Shown: positions 35,315 to 43,765 of the stretch, one piece after another
Layout: each line of letters opens with the position of its first letter
Position numbering within the stretch: the first letter of the stretch is position 1
Assembly: GCA_017630455.1 (NCBI GenBank)
Contig: JAGBVG010000023.1
Location: 62,001-126,000, forward strand
Source of the DNA: Alistipes sp.
GTDB lineage: Bacteria > Bacteroidota > Bacteroidia > Bacteroidales > Rikenellaceae
Reading direction: 5' to 3'
DNA: 64,000 bases
Notes under the pieces: generated by a model
The model's input: only the letters and a program-made list of their open reading frames with translations
Database searches by the model: none
What the model was told of the DNA's origin: nothing
Program-made: the position numbers and the translations under genes

Positions 35315-35439
35315 TTTGTTGTGATAGCAGGCAATCTGCGGCGTTGGGCTTGTGGTTGAAATGCTCACATACGTCAAGTATGCTCCGCTTTCAACCACTG
35401 CGACCCACCACCACATCTCACCTGCTCTAACAACAAATT
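35312..35439 (+). repeat. Stop-adjacent palindromic element, type B copy 2
   Basis: It begins with the infB stop codon. Outer arms TTTGTTGT/ACAACAAA, then AGCAGG/CCTGCT (against AAGGG/CCCTT in other copies), with an inner stem GTGGTTGAAA/TTTCAACCAC and CATAC/GTATG closed by a GTCAA loop. Confidence 0.85.
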
Positions 35440-35513
35440 GGGTGTTGCGCTGATAACCTTGCAACAACTATTATAACTTAGGAACATAACAAACCTAAAA
35501 TAAAACTTAACAA

Positions 35514-36827
35514 ATGAGCAACATTAAATTTACTACTGCCGAGGAGGCTGTAAAGTGTATCAAGTCGGGTGATCATATTCACCTCAGTTCAGTAGCTTCT
35601 GCACCTCAGTGCCTTATCAAGGCTATGTGCGAGCGTGGCCGTTCAGGTGAGCTTAAGGATGTCCACATCCACCACCTTCACACCGAGGGCCCTGCGCCAT
35701 ACGCCGACCCAGAGTTCGAGGGCGTATTCCAGCTCGATTCATTCTTCGTAGGTGGCAACGTACGTAAGGTGACACAGAGCGGCTTTGCTGATTATATTCC
35801 AATCTTCCTCTCTGAGACTCAGAAGCTCTATCGTTCGGGTGCTGTTCCTTGTAACGTGGCTATGATTCAGGTGTCACGTCCCGACAAGCACGGCTACGTA
35901 TCTCTCGGTACATCTGTAGATGCTACACTCGCAGCTGTAGAGTGCGCAGACTATGTTATTGCTGTTGTGAACAAATACGTGCCACGCTCTTTCGGTGACG
36001 CTATGATTCACTCATCACGTATCAACTTCTTCGTGGAGGATGACCAGCCACTCGAGGAGGCTCACTTCACAGCGCCTAACGAGGTAGAGACAAAGATCGG
36101 TAACCTCTGTGCAGGTCTTATCGAGGATGGTGCTACACTCCAGATGGGTATCGGTGCTATTCCTAACGCTGTTCTCGCGCAGCTCGGAGGCCACAAGAAC
36201 CTTGGTGTTCACACCGAGATGTTCGCTGACGGCGTACTCCCACTCGTAGAGAAGGGCGTTATCAACGGTGCTTTGAAGAATATCGATAAGGGTAAGATGG
36301 TATCTACATTCCTTATGGGTTCGCAGAAGGTTTACGACTTCATCGACGACAACCCTGGCGTACTTATGATGGACGTAGGCTACACCAACGACCCATTTGT
36401 AATCGCTAAGAACGATAAGGTTACAGCTATCAACTCTGCCCTCCAGGTGGATATCACAGGTCAGGTATGTGCCGACTCTCTCGGCCGTAAGTTCTACTCT
36501 GGCGTAGGTGGTCAGGTAGACTTCATCTATGGTGCATCGCTCTCTAAGGGTGGTAAGGCTATCATCGCTATGCCATCTATCACCAACAAGGGTGTATCGA
36601 AGATCTCTGACGTTCTCACCGAGGGTGCAGGTGTTGTCACCACACGTAACCACATCCACTGGTTCGTAACCGAGAATGGTGCTGTAGACCTCTATGGCAA
36701 GAGCCTTCAGGAGCGTGCGCGCCTCATCATCTCTGTAGCTCACCCATCAGCACAGGAGGCTTTGGACGAGGCAGCGTTCAACCGCTACGGTAGCCACCAT
36801 CACTATATTAAAAGCTATATGAAGTAA
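35514..36827 (+). CDS. Acetyl-CoA hydrolase/transferase-family CoA-transferase
   Basis: This 437-residue family I CoA-transferase has an N-terminal half with GDHIHLSSVASAPQCL and a C-terminal half with GGQVDFIYGASLSKGG. The catalytic Glu, which forms the CoA thioester, is predicted as Glu235 in GVHTEMFADG. GIGAIPNAVL and SLGTSVDAT are family signatures. The closest characterised types are 4-hydroxybutyrate, butyrate and succinate CoA-transferases, so a role in short-chain fatty acid or succinate fermentation is likely; the exact acceptor is not decidable. It is monocistronic, bracketed by a type B element upstream and a type A element downstream. Confidence 0.88.
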   Translation: MSNIKFTTAEEAVKCIKSGDHIHLSSVASAPQCLIKAMCERGRSGELKDVHIHHLHTEGPAPYADPEFEGVFQLDSFFVGGNVRKVTQSGFADYIPIFLSETQKLYRSGAVPCNVAMIQVSRPDKHGYVSLGTSVDATLAAVECADYVIAVVNKYVPRSFGDAMIHSSRINFFVEDDQPLEEAHFTAPNEVETKIGNLCAGLIEDGATLQMGIGAIPNAVLAQLGGHKNLGVHTEMFADGVLPLVEKGVINGALKNIDKGKMVSTFLMGSQKVYDFIDDNPGVLMMDVGYTNDPFVIAKNDKVTAINSALQVDITGQVCADSLGRKFYSGVGGQVDFIYGASLSKGGKAIIAMPSITNKGVSKISDVLTEGAGVVTTRNHIHWFVTENGAVDLYGKSLQERARLIISVAHPSAQEALDEAAFNRYGSHHHYIKSYMK

Positions 36828-36959
36828 AATTTTTTGTGATAAGGGCGCATCTGCGTCACATCGCTAAAAGTAAATATCCTTGGGCTGTAGGTCAAACTAC
36901 TATCCCAAGGATATTTCTTTTGTGATATAACACATCTGCAACCCTTCTGACAAGAAATT
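36825..36959 (+). repeat. Stop-adjacent palindromic element, type A copy 2
   Basis: It begins with the stop codon of the CoA-transferase. Outer arms TTTTTTGT/ACAAGAAA (one G-U in RNA), AAGGG/CCCTT, AAAAG/CTTTT, a perfect 13-bp inner stem AAATATCCTTGGG/CCCAAGGATATTT and GTAG/CTAC at the top. Confidence 0.85.
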
Positions 36960-37022
36960 GGTCGTGGCGCTTGGGAAGGTTAGAGAATAGGTTATACCTT
37001 GGAGTATAACTTCTTAAAAAAG

Positions 37023-37066
37023 AGAGGGTGTTCACAAAACTTGTTGGACACCCTCTTGTTGTTTTT
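37023..37066 (+). terminator. Terminator of the CoA-transferase gene (second copy of a terminator-like repeat)
   Basis: AGAGGGTGTTC (37023-37033) pairs with GGACACCCTCT (37046-37056), with ACAA/TTGT extending the stem, followed by TGTTGTTTTT. The core is nearly the same as at 25924-25950. Confidence 0.8.
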
Positions 37067-37095
37067 AATACCCCCCCAACCAACCACCATACCCC

Positions 37096-37131
37096 AAAAA
37101 AATAAGGAGCTACCCACGGGTAACTCCTTAT
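37096..37131 (-). terminator. Terminator of rplS
   Basis: On the minus strand ATAAGGAG and TACCC pair with GGGTA and CTCCTTAT (one unpaired base on each side) and are followed by TTTTTTTGGGG. It lies 20-55 bp after the rplS stop. Confidence 0.9.
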
Positions 37132-37151
37132 CTCTCGGATGTAGCGATTTA

Positions 37152-37529
37152 CTACTCCTCCTTGCGAACGATACGACGCTCCTTGATACGAGCCTTCTTA
37201 CCTGTAAGATCGCGGAGATAGTAGATACGTGCGCGACGTACTACACCATACTTGTTAACCTCGATCTTGTCGATGTGTGGTGAGTAGAGAGGGAAGATAC
37301 GCTCTACACCTACGCCGTTAGATACCTTACGGATGGTGAACATCTTTGTGCGGCCTGTACCCTTGATCTGGATTACTACACCGCGGAAGCTCTGCAAACG
37401 CTCCTTGTTACCCTCTACGATACGGTAAGTTACTGTGATTGTGTCACCTGCGCCAAACTGAGGTACATCTGCCTCACCCTTGGTCCACATCTTCTCGTTT
37501 ACGAGTCTGATCAACTGATCCTTGTTCAT
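37152..37529 (-). CDS. rplS: 50S ribosomal protein L19
   Basis: 125 residues. It starts MNKDQLIRLVNEKMW and contains FGAGDTITVTYRIVEG, RLQSFRGVVIQIKGTG and the signature FTIRKVSNGVGVERIFPLYSP. It ends with the RAKIYYLRDLTGKKARIKERR-type tail. L19 lies at the 30S-50S interface. It is monocistronic here, with a strong promoter (37692-37723) and terminator; trmD and rimM, its partners in many bacteria, are not adjacent. Confidence 0.97.
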   Translation of the reverse strand: MNKDQLIRLVNEKMWTKGEADVPQFGAGDTITVTYRIVEGNKERLQSFRGVVIQIKGTGRTKMFTIRKVSNGVGVERIFPLYSPHIDKIEVNKYGVVRRARIYYLRDLTGKKARIKERRIVRKEE

Positions 37530-37691
37530 TGTTGCAACAAAATTAAAAGTTTATCGTTCAACATTAGCGCTGCGTCAGAGTTACCATATTGCCACCCTCG
37601 ACAATAATCCCGCGGCTTTAGGAGCCTTTCATCGCTGAAAACCTCCGCCACATCTACCCTGACACCCAATATAAGAGGTTGATACGGGCTG

Positions 37692-37723
37692 CAAAGATAT
37701 ATAAAATTATTTATTTTGCAAAA
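37692..37723 (-). promoter_or_regulatory. Promoter of rplS
   Basis: TATCTTTG at 37692-37699 (minus) with TTTTG at 37719-37723, 19 bases apart. The leader is about 155 bases, long enough for regulation. Confidence 0.8.
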
Positions 37724-37759
37724 CTATATCGAAAATATGCAGATCTTTACGCTGATTAT

Positions 37760-39628
37760 CTACATATTGCGAATCTCGATAAAGGTCTTCTCCAACCACG
37801 CCTTGCCCTCCTCCACGTGGCGCGCGGTGTCATCGCCCTCGCTGGTGATGATGAGGTCGGTGTTGCAGTCGTAGATGGTCTTGCCGCGGCTGTCGATGAT
37901 TCCGAAGCCCACGGGATATGCCCAATATGCAAAGTGTGCGCACCCCGCAGCGCAGATGTCGCGGCTGAACTTAAACTCTGTGTGGTCCACGTTCATCTGT
38001 CCCAGCAGCGTCGCGGCGATATCGGTTTGCGACATATACTCCTCTACAACCATAGGCTCCTTCACTGCGCCGCCAAGCCATATCATAGGTATGCGGTGAC
38101 GCTCCGAGGTGTGGTTGCCAATGGTGGCAGGGTATGGCGTGCTGTGGTCGGGGACGAGGATTATGAGCATATCCTCCCACGCCGAAGAGTTGCGAAGCCT
38201 ATCTATGAAGTTGCCGATAGCCTCGTCTGTGAAGGCAAAGGAGTTCAGAAGCTTATTCTCGAGGCGTGAGTATGGCACCTCGTAAGGCTCGTGGCTGCTG
38301 AGTGTGAGGATGGTCTCGAAGCTCGGGGTGTCGTTACTCTCTATGCGGCGTATGATCTCCTCGGCGGCGTAGTCAAGCACTATATTATCGGCATATCCCC
38401 ACTTCGAGTAGTGACCCTCGAGGTTCATACTCTTCTCATCTACCACCTCCTTATACCCTGTGGAGTAGAGGTATGCGCGGGTGTTTGTGAAGTTCGAGTC
38501 GCCGCCATAGAAGAAGCGTGTGGTGTAGCCCGCAGCGTCGAGAGCTGATGCTATGCCTGGGAGTTTGGCAGCCTTATTCGCGAGCTTCATAATCGAGAGT
38601 GTCGGCTGTCCTGGGAAGCCGCTGAGGATGGCCACGTTGCCGCGGTCGGTGCGGAACGACGAGGCATACATATTCTCAAACCAGATACCCTTCGAGCGCA
38701 GGGCATTGAGGTGCGGTGTCACAGGCTCTGTGCCGTCGTAGCTCTCGGTGATGGTACATCCCATACCCTCCATAACCACGATGACGATATTGGGACGCTC
38801 GGTGTTGAGCCACTTTGCGCCACAGATGTCGCTCTTGGAGTCGGCGTTATGCAGCGAGTGGAGGAAGATACGCTCGGCCGTCTCCTCGCCATAGTAATCG
38901 AAGCGGTTGAGGTCGTCACCCGTCGTGGCGGACTCTATAAGCGAGAATACAGGGTTTATGGCTATCTTATTAAGTATCGCCTTGTGGGAGAAGTGCACCA
39001 TCGAGACATTGGCTGTCGAGGTTGTGATGCCGCCACGCATAATGAGGAATATGACTCCCGCGAGGAGTATCATCAGCGTGGTGTGTATGCCGCGCTGCAA
39101 TATCGTATGACGCACGCAGCTTGGCTCGGGCAGCAGCCAGCGGCGTATGGCGATGTCGAAGAGGTATAGTGCTGCGGCGAGTGTAGCTCCGATGTAGGCC
39201 ACAGCTCCGAGGATGTTGCCAAGGGTGAGGCTCGCCATCATCTCCTTGGGAGAGTAGATAAGCACCTGTGCATCGATACGTGACTGCCACGCGCCGTAGA
39301 GTCCTATATCTCCCGTCTCGATAATTGCCACGGCGAGGGTTATGGTTGCGAAGTAGCCCAAAAGAGCCCATCTCCACGCCTTAGCGTTGCGCTGTGTGAC
39401 GGGTAGCCAGATGGCGATGATGGTGGCGATGAGTGGTATCGCGGTGATATATCCTGCTATGGATGCGTCGAGGATAAGAGCGTGGATGAAGCTCTGCAGA
39501 AGCTCCCACGCACTACACTCCGGCGCAATGAGTGTGTAGTTGAAGATGACAAACACCCCGCGGTTGATAATCGAGAGAAGTAGCGCAATGAGGAATATTG
39601 CCACTATAAACTTTATCCGTCTGCCCAT
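37760..39628 (-). CDS. LTA-synthase-like sulfatase-family membrane protein
   Basis: 622 residues. About five N-terminal membrane helices (8-28, 43-60, 63-80, 92-112 and 132-155) are followed by an extracytoplasmic sulfatase/alkaline-phosphatase-fold domain. Metal and nucleophile features are VIVVMEGMGCTITES (first metal Glu), SFRTDRGNVA (Thr predicted as nucleophile) and LVPDHSTPYP (Asp-His site). In Gram-negatives this family transfers phosphoglycerol or phosphoethanolamine to glycans or lipids. It is the third gene of an operon with two BACON-like lipoproteins (14-bp gap). The substrate is unknown. Confidence 0.88.
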   Translation of the reverse strand: MGRRIKFIVAIFLIALLLSIINRGVFVIFNYTLIAPECSAWELLQSFIHALILDASIAGYITAIPLIATIIAIWLPVTQRNAKAWRWALLGYFATITLAVAIIETGDIGLYGAWQSRIDAQVLIYSPKEMMASLTLGNILGAVAYIGATLAAALYLFDIAIRRWLLPEPSCVRHTILQRGIHTTLMILLAGVIFLIMRGGITTSTANVSMVHFSHKAILNKIAINPVFSLIESATTGDDLNRFDYYGEETAERIFLHSLHNADSKSDICGAKWLNTERPNIVIVVMEGMGCTITESYDGTEPVTPHLNALRSKGIWFENMYASSFRTDRGNVAILSGFPGQPTLSIMKLANKAAKLPGIASALDAAGYTTRFFYGGDSNFTNTRAYLYSTGYKEVVDEKSMNLEGHYSKWGYADNIVLDYAAEEIIRRIESNDTPSFETILTLSSHEPYEVPYSRLENKLLNSFAFTDEAIGNFIDRLRNSSAWEDMLIILVPDHSTPYPATIGNHTSERHRIPMIWLGGAVKEPMVVEEYMSQTDIAATLLGQMNVDHTEFKFSRDICAAGCAHFAYWAYPVGFGIIDSRGKTIYDCNTDLIITSEGDDTARHVEEGKAWLEKTFIEIRNM

Positions 39629-39642
39629 TGAATTACAGCTGC

Positions 39643-41502
39643 TTAATTATTTACATACTCCTTGTAGAGTTCCACGAAGATGCGAGCATCGGAGGTCTGC
39701 TCCTCGGTAAATCGTATAGGCTCCGAAACGTACATCTCGCCCACAAAGCCATTCTCATCCTCGGCCAAACCGCAGAGTATGTACTCATTGCCGTAGCTAC
39801 ACAACGCCCAATCGGGAGATGAGGTGTAGGCATACTCCAGAAGGCTCTCGCGAATATCCTCGTGGGTATAGCTGTCGTACTGCGACTTGGCATATAGCTC
39901 GAAGTGGAGCGTAGGGGCCGGAGCGAGGGTTTCAACATCCATCGACAGGAAGTAGTCGGCATAGCCCATCATCGAGGTGTAGTAAGGCTCCAGTGCAGCA
40001 ACCTCCTCGATGTCGAATGCCGAGAAGCTAACGCCGATAATCTTGTTTGTACCTTTGCCGTCGGCTGCCGTAGTGAAGCGATAGACAAAGAGGTCTGTGG
40101 TAGGCGCACCAGCATAGTAGCCATATACCGCAATCACAAATTCAGTCTCGGGAGGCAGCTGGTCGATATGCTCGCGATATACTCCCGAAATCTCCAATGG
40201 TGCATATTTCTCGGTGACATACTCCAACTGCTCCTGCTTATTACCCTCGGGGAGGTTGCGGGCATACATCATCACTGCGGAGTATGTTTCGTCCGTAGAG
40301 GGTGTAATCATAACATCCACCGAGCGAGGGCGGATGTTTGAGAACTCCACCTCGAAGGTCATATCCGAGCGCTCGACAGTTCCTGTTGTGAAGTACTCGA
40401 CTTGGGGTTGTGACACCACCATTGGCACGCCGCCATCCTGCGAATCTATGGCGTAGATGAGTGCCATATAGCGGTGGTTGGCATTCAGGGTTTTATGCAC
40501 TGTTGCCTGACCCTTATGTCCGAGCTGCTGCATAATCTCCTCGGCACTCTTCTCCTCGAAGAAGTAGAGGTGGTCAGCGATGTAGAAGAAGGCCTCGGCA
40601 ACCTGCTCCTCGTTCTGAGTGGTGAAGGGGAGTCCTTGCTCTATATATCCCGCCTCGCTATCCTCCACAAGCTGCACCATATAGTAGCCCTCCCAGCTCT
40701 GTGGCGCAACGTCGATGGTAACCTCAGGGCCGTCGGCCGTAATCGTGATGTTGAAGCTCTCCTCTATGCGCTCGGGGAGTCGCTTCTCAATGGTGGTGTG
40801 GTATATGGGCGTCACACGTTCATAGTCGTCGCCACTAACATAGATGCCATAGGCGTATGCGACATACTCCTTTGCTGGTGAGAGATCTTGCCAACGCTTG
40901 GTCTGCGTGCCCTGCATCGCAATGCCGCTCTTGGTGAGAAACTCCTCGAGAGTGGTGTCGGTGGCGTATGACGCAAAGAGTGCGTAGTCGGCGTAGATGA
41001 GGGTCTCGGCGTCTGTAATACCCATATCCGCGAAGTATGACTTCTCGGCCATCATAACAATGTAGGATATCGAGTCGCTTTCGGGTGTTACCGTTACGGC
41101 ACACTCCGAGTATCCTGCCTCAGCAACCTCTATGCGCAGTTTCTCACCCTCCTGACCAGCTTGACGTACTACAACCGTAGGTCTTGTGTCGATATCAATG
41201 TAGCGCAGTTCGATGGTCGCCTCGCGACTTGCGGCGTCGAAGTTTGGAGCCACACGCAGTGATATCTCCCCCTTGCGGCTGTTGTCTATGGTGCTTATCC
41301 ACTCGACATTCGCCACCGCTGCGGGCATAATCTCGCCTATATACTTCTCAAGGTGGTAGGTGATGGTTATCTCGCCACCCTCACTTACGATGTCGATTAC
41401 GGAGGGTGACGCGGTGAAGTCGCTATGAGAAGTTGTAACCTCCTCGCCTTTGCACCCTACAAGCAGCGTGGTGGCGATCAAAGCCCAAAGAAATCTGCAC
41501 AT
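39643..41502 (-). CDS. BACON/Ig-like lipoprotein, 619 residues
   Basis: The lipoprotein signal MCRFLWALIATTLLVGC puts the Cys at 17. Residues about 30-120 look like a BACON/Ig-type beta domain (SVIDIVSEGGEITITYHLEK and ATIELRYIDIDTRPTVVVRQ). After this come tandem beta/alpha modules: Y-S-E-C-A-V-T-V-T-P opens one and RSVDVMITPSTDETYSAVM another. It shares a clear region with the upstream 376-residue gene, for example GYYMVQLVEDSEAGYIEQG against GYYNVQIAPDTSVYYIEPG. BACON modules bind carbohydrate or mucin, or act as spacers (family view). It sits 10 bp after its paralogue and 14 bp before the sulfatase. No enzyme motif is seen. Confidence 0.75.
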   Translation of the reverse strand: MCRFLWALIATTLLVGCKGEEVTTSHSDFTASPSVIDIVSEGGEITITYHLEKYIGEIMPAAVANVEWISTIDNSRKGEISLRVAPNFDAASREATIELRYIDIDTRPTVVVRQAGQEGEKLRIEVAEAGYSECAVTVTPESDSISYIVMMAEKSYFADMGITDAETLIYADYALFASYATDTTLEEFLTKSGIAMQGTQTKRWQDLSPAKEYVAYAYGIYVSGDDYERVTPIYHTTIEKRLPERIEESFNITITADGPEVTIDVAPQSWEGYYMVQLVEDSEAGYIEQGLPFTTQNEEQVAEAFFYIADHLYFFEEKSAEEIMQQLGHKGQATVHKTLNANHRYMALIYAIDSQDGGVPMVVSQPQVEYFTTGTVERSDMTFEVEFSNIRPRSVDVMITPSTDETYSAVMMYARNLPEGNKQEQLEYVTEKYAPLEISGVYREHIDQLPPETEFVIAVYGYYAGAPTTDLFVYRFTTAADGKGTNKIIGVSFSAFDIEEVAALEPYYTSMMGYADYFLSMDVETLAPAPTLHFELYAKSQYDSYTHEDIRESLLEYAYTSSPDWALCSYGNEYILCGLAEDENGFVGEMYVSEPIRFTEEQTSDARIFVELYKEYVNN

Positions 41503-41512
41503 ATATTATATA

Positions 41513-42643
41513 CTATAGGTAGATGTATGATGGTATGGAGCGCATAACTGGCAGTGAGCCCTCCTCGTAGTCCACAGCAAATACGTAGACCATATATCTT
41601 GTGTCTCTCTCGAGCGAGACGTTGATCTGCTTATTGCCCTTGTAGCAGCTACTCTTGAGGAACTGCTCTACGGTAGCACCATTGCTAACAGCCTTGCGAG
41701 CACTGTCGTAGAAGTAGGATGCTAAGTTACGTACCAAGCCTTCGATAGATAATGAGCCTGGCTCGATGTAGTACACCGAGGTATCTGGCGCGATCTGCAC
41801 GTTGTAGTAGCCATCCCAGTTTTTAGGTGTGATGGTGATGCTGGTCATAGTGCCACTAATCTGCGATGAGATGTCGAACGTAGCGTTGTACATATCTGGC
41901 ATAGGGATCTCCACCATAGTTTGGTGCATAGGCGTAAGGAGTGTGTACTCATTACCCTTGAACGTAATGCCATAGCTGTAGATGATATAGCTCGAGCCGT
42001 GCTTCATACCTGTAAACGAACGCTCTGCATCACCAGTATAGATGAGCTGAGGGCTCACGCGATCCATCAACTCCTCGAGGGTCATCTGGTTACGCTTGGC
42101 GATGCTACGGTAGTTGTTCATCTCGGTCTCGATAAATACGTTCATATCTGTAGTTCCCGACTGCTTGAAGTACTCGGCGTCGATGATATTTGCCATATAT
42201 GGCATATCCTTGTCTGCCGGCATATACTTCACGGTGCAGCTGTTGTAGGTGATGTTTGTGGCCTCGAAGCGGAACTTGTTGAGCGGCTGCTTATCCTGAA
42301 GGATATTTACGCGAACGGGAGTCTCCATTCCAGTATAGTTAATGGTTATGGATGCAAAGCGCTCCTCGTTGGTGTCGCTTGCCTTGATGTGAAGGATGAT
42401 GGTCGAAGAGGTAACTTCCTTGAGAGATACCCAATCCACTGGTGACATTACCTCAGGTTTAGCACCCTTAACACCATTCTCTACGGCGTAGAAGAGTGGA
42501 ATGTCGCCACCGTTGCCATCGATATTTAGTTCGTAGGTGTCGAGGGTGAGTTTTGGAGGGTTGTTAGGATCGATCTCCTCCTTGCTACATCCAACAAAAA
42601 TAGTTGCCATAAGGGCAACAACAAGAATAGCTAACTGCTTCAT
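41513..42643 (-). CDS. BACON/Ig-like lipoprotein, 376 residues, paralogue of the next gene
   Basis: The lipoprotein signal MKQLAILVVALMATIFVGC puts the Cys at 19. A BACON-like domain at about 30-118 (LTLDTYELNIDGNGGDIPLF, VSPVDW-like segment MSPVDWVSL, ASITINYTGMETPVRV) is followed by modules like those in the 619-residue neighbour. It stops at the point where the neighbour continues with another module, so it is a shorter architecture rather than an obvious frameshift: no related coding remnant is seen between the two genes. It is first in the three-gene operon with the sulfatase, with a -7 element at 42670. Confidence 0.75.
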   Translation of the reverse strand: MKQLAILVVALMATIFVGCSKEEIDPNNPPKLTLDTYELNIDGNGGDIPLFYAVENGVKGAKPEVMSPVDWVSLKEVTSSTIILHIKASDTNEERFASITINYTGMETPVRVNILQDKQPLNKFRFEATNITYNSCTVKYMPADKDMPYMANIIDAEYFKQSGTTDMNVFIETEMNNYRSIAKRNQMTLEELMDRVSPQLIYTGDAERSFTGMKHGSSYIIYSYGITFKGNEYTLLTPMHQTMVEIPMPDMYNATFDISSQISGTMTSITITPKNWDGYYNVQIAPDTSVYYIEPGSLSIEGLVRNLASYFYDSARKAVSNGATVEQFLKSSCYKGNKQINVSLERDTRYMVYVFAVDYEEGSLPVMRSIPSYIYL

Positions 42644-42669
42644 AGTTTGTATAAAAAGTTAATTTTCGA

Positions 42670-42677
42670 CAAAGGTA
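42670..42677 (-). promoter_or_regulatory. Promoter -7 element of the BACON-sulfatase operon
   Basis: TACCTTTG on the minus strand, 27 bases before the ATG. A -33 TTG is not clear. Confidence 0.55.
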
Positions 42678-42737
42678 ACTCTTTTTTTAGTTTTATAGCA
42701 TTATAAGCTATAAAATTTGCTGTTGTGGGTGAAATAG

Positions 42738-42768
42738 TTGACATTGTCGTAGAAATGTGCTAAATTTG
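42738..42768 (+). promoter_or_regulatory. Promoter of the LuxE-like/LicD-GT2 pair
   Basis: TTG at 42738-42740 and TAAATTTG at 42761-42768 are 20 bases apart. The leader is about 15-20 bases to ATG 42791. Confidence 0.75.
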
Positions 42769-42790
42769 CATTTTACAACCGAAGATAATT

Positions 42791-43765
42791 ATGCTTACTA
42801 TCGACCAAATTCTATCCATACATACTCCCGAGGAGTTTGAACGTTGTGCCTTGGAGCTATTTCGTTTTCAGGCGGTGGCGTGTGCGCCATATTGTCGCTA
42901 TGTGGAGCTGTTGGGTGTGGATGTGGATGGCGTTCGCAGAGTTGAGGATATCCCGTTTATGCCCGTGGAGCTCTTCAAGACGGAGGATGTCTATTGTGGC
43001 GACGGCTCTCCAGAGATAGTCTTTACCTCGAGCAATACCGGCTCGACGGTGGCATCGCGACATATAATGCAGTCGTTGGAGGTCTATCGCAGGAGCTTCA
43101 CTGCAGCCTTCGAGCACTTCTATGGCGCGGTGGAGGGGTGGAGTATATATGGTCTTTTGCCCAACTACTTGGAGCGCGAAGGGTCGTCGTTGGTATATAT
43201 GGTCGACACACTTATAAAGCAGTGTGGATCAGGTGGCTTCTATCTCCACGATTACGAAAAACTCATTGCCGATATGGCGGCGGATAAGCGTCCTAAGATT
43301 CTGCTTGGCGTGAGCTATGCGCTGTGGGATTTGGCGGAGAAGTATGCGCCGCAGTTGCACGATACGGTGGTTATGGAGACTGGTGGTATGAAGGGTCGCC
43401 GCAAGGAGATTTCGAAGCGTGAGTTGCACGAGATTCTATGCCGTGGCTTTGGCGTGGAGCATATCCACTCGGAGTATGGTATGGCGGAGCTTACGTCGCA
43501 GGCATACTCCGCGGGTGAGGGTCTGTTCCGTGCACCGTCGTGGATGCGGGTCTTGGTGCGCGATGTCAACGATCCGTTTGATCATCGTCCCGAGGGTATG
43601 CGCGGAGGCGTAGATATCATCGACTTGGCGAACCTAACGTCGTGCGCCTTCATCCAGACTCAGGATGTGGGACGTGTGCTGGAGGATGGAAGTTTTATGA
43701 TCGAGGGACGTATTGCGGGTAGCGATATTCGCGGGTGTAACCTTTTGGTACACAATATTTTGTAA
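42791..43765 (+). CDS. LuxE-like acyl-protein synthetase/acyltransferase
   Basis: 324 residues resembling PF04443 (LuxE, the acyl-protein synthetase that activates fatty acids as acyl-AMP and transfers them). Supporting features are the N-terminal P-F-M-P-V-E-L-F-K segment, the Ser/Thr-rich ATP loop FTSSNTGSTVASRH at about 79-92, and the downstream METGGMKGRRKEISKRELHE and HSEYGMAELTSQAYS motifs typical of adenylate-forming enzymes. It has no luciferase genes beside it. Its TAA overlaps the ATG of the next gene (TAATG), indicating translational coupling with a LicD-glycosyltransferase fusion. Acylation or activation of a surface glycan is the likely theme; the substrate is unknown. Confidence 0.82.
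   Translation: MLTIDQILSIHTPEEFERCALELFRFQAVACAPYCRYVELLGVDVDGVRRVEDIPFMPVELFKTEDVYCGDGSPEIVFTSSNTGSTVASRHIMQSLEVYRRSFTAAFEHFYGAVEGWSIYGLLPNYLEREGSSLVYMVDTLIKQCGSGGFYLHDYEKLIADMAADKRPKILLGVSYALWDLAEKYAPQLHDTVVMETGGMKGRRKEISKRELHEILCRGFGVEHIHSEYGMAELTSQAYSAGEGLFRAPSWMRVLVRDVNDPFDHRPEGMRGGVDIIDLANLTSCAFIQTQDVGRVLEDGSFMIEGRIAGSDIRGCNLLVHNIL

Noticed and set aside
41503-41512. Frameshift splitting one long BACON lipoprotein into two genes
   Set aside because: Both genes have their own lipoprotein signal and the shared modules are aligned as paralogues, so these are two genes.
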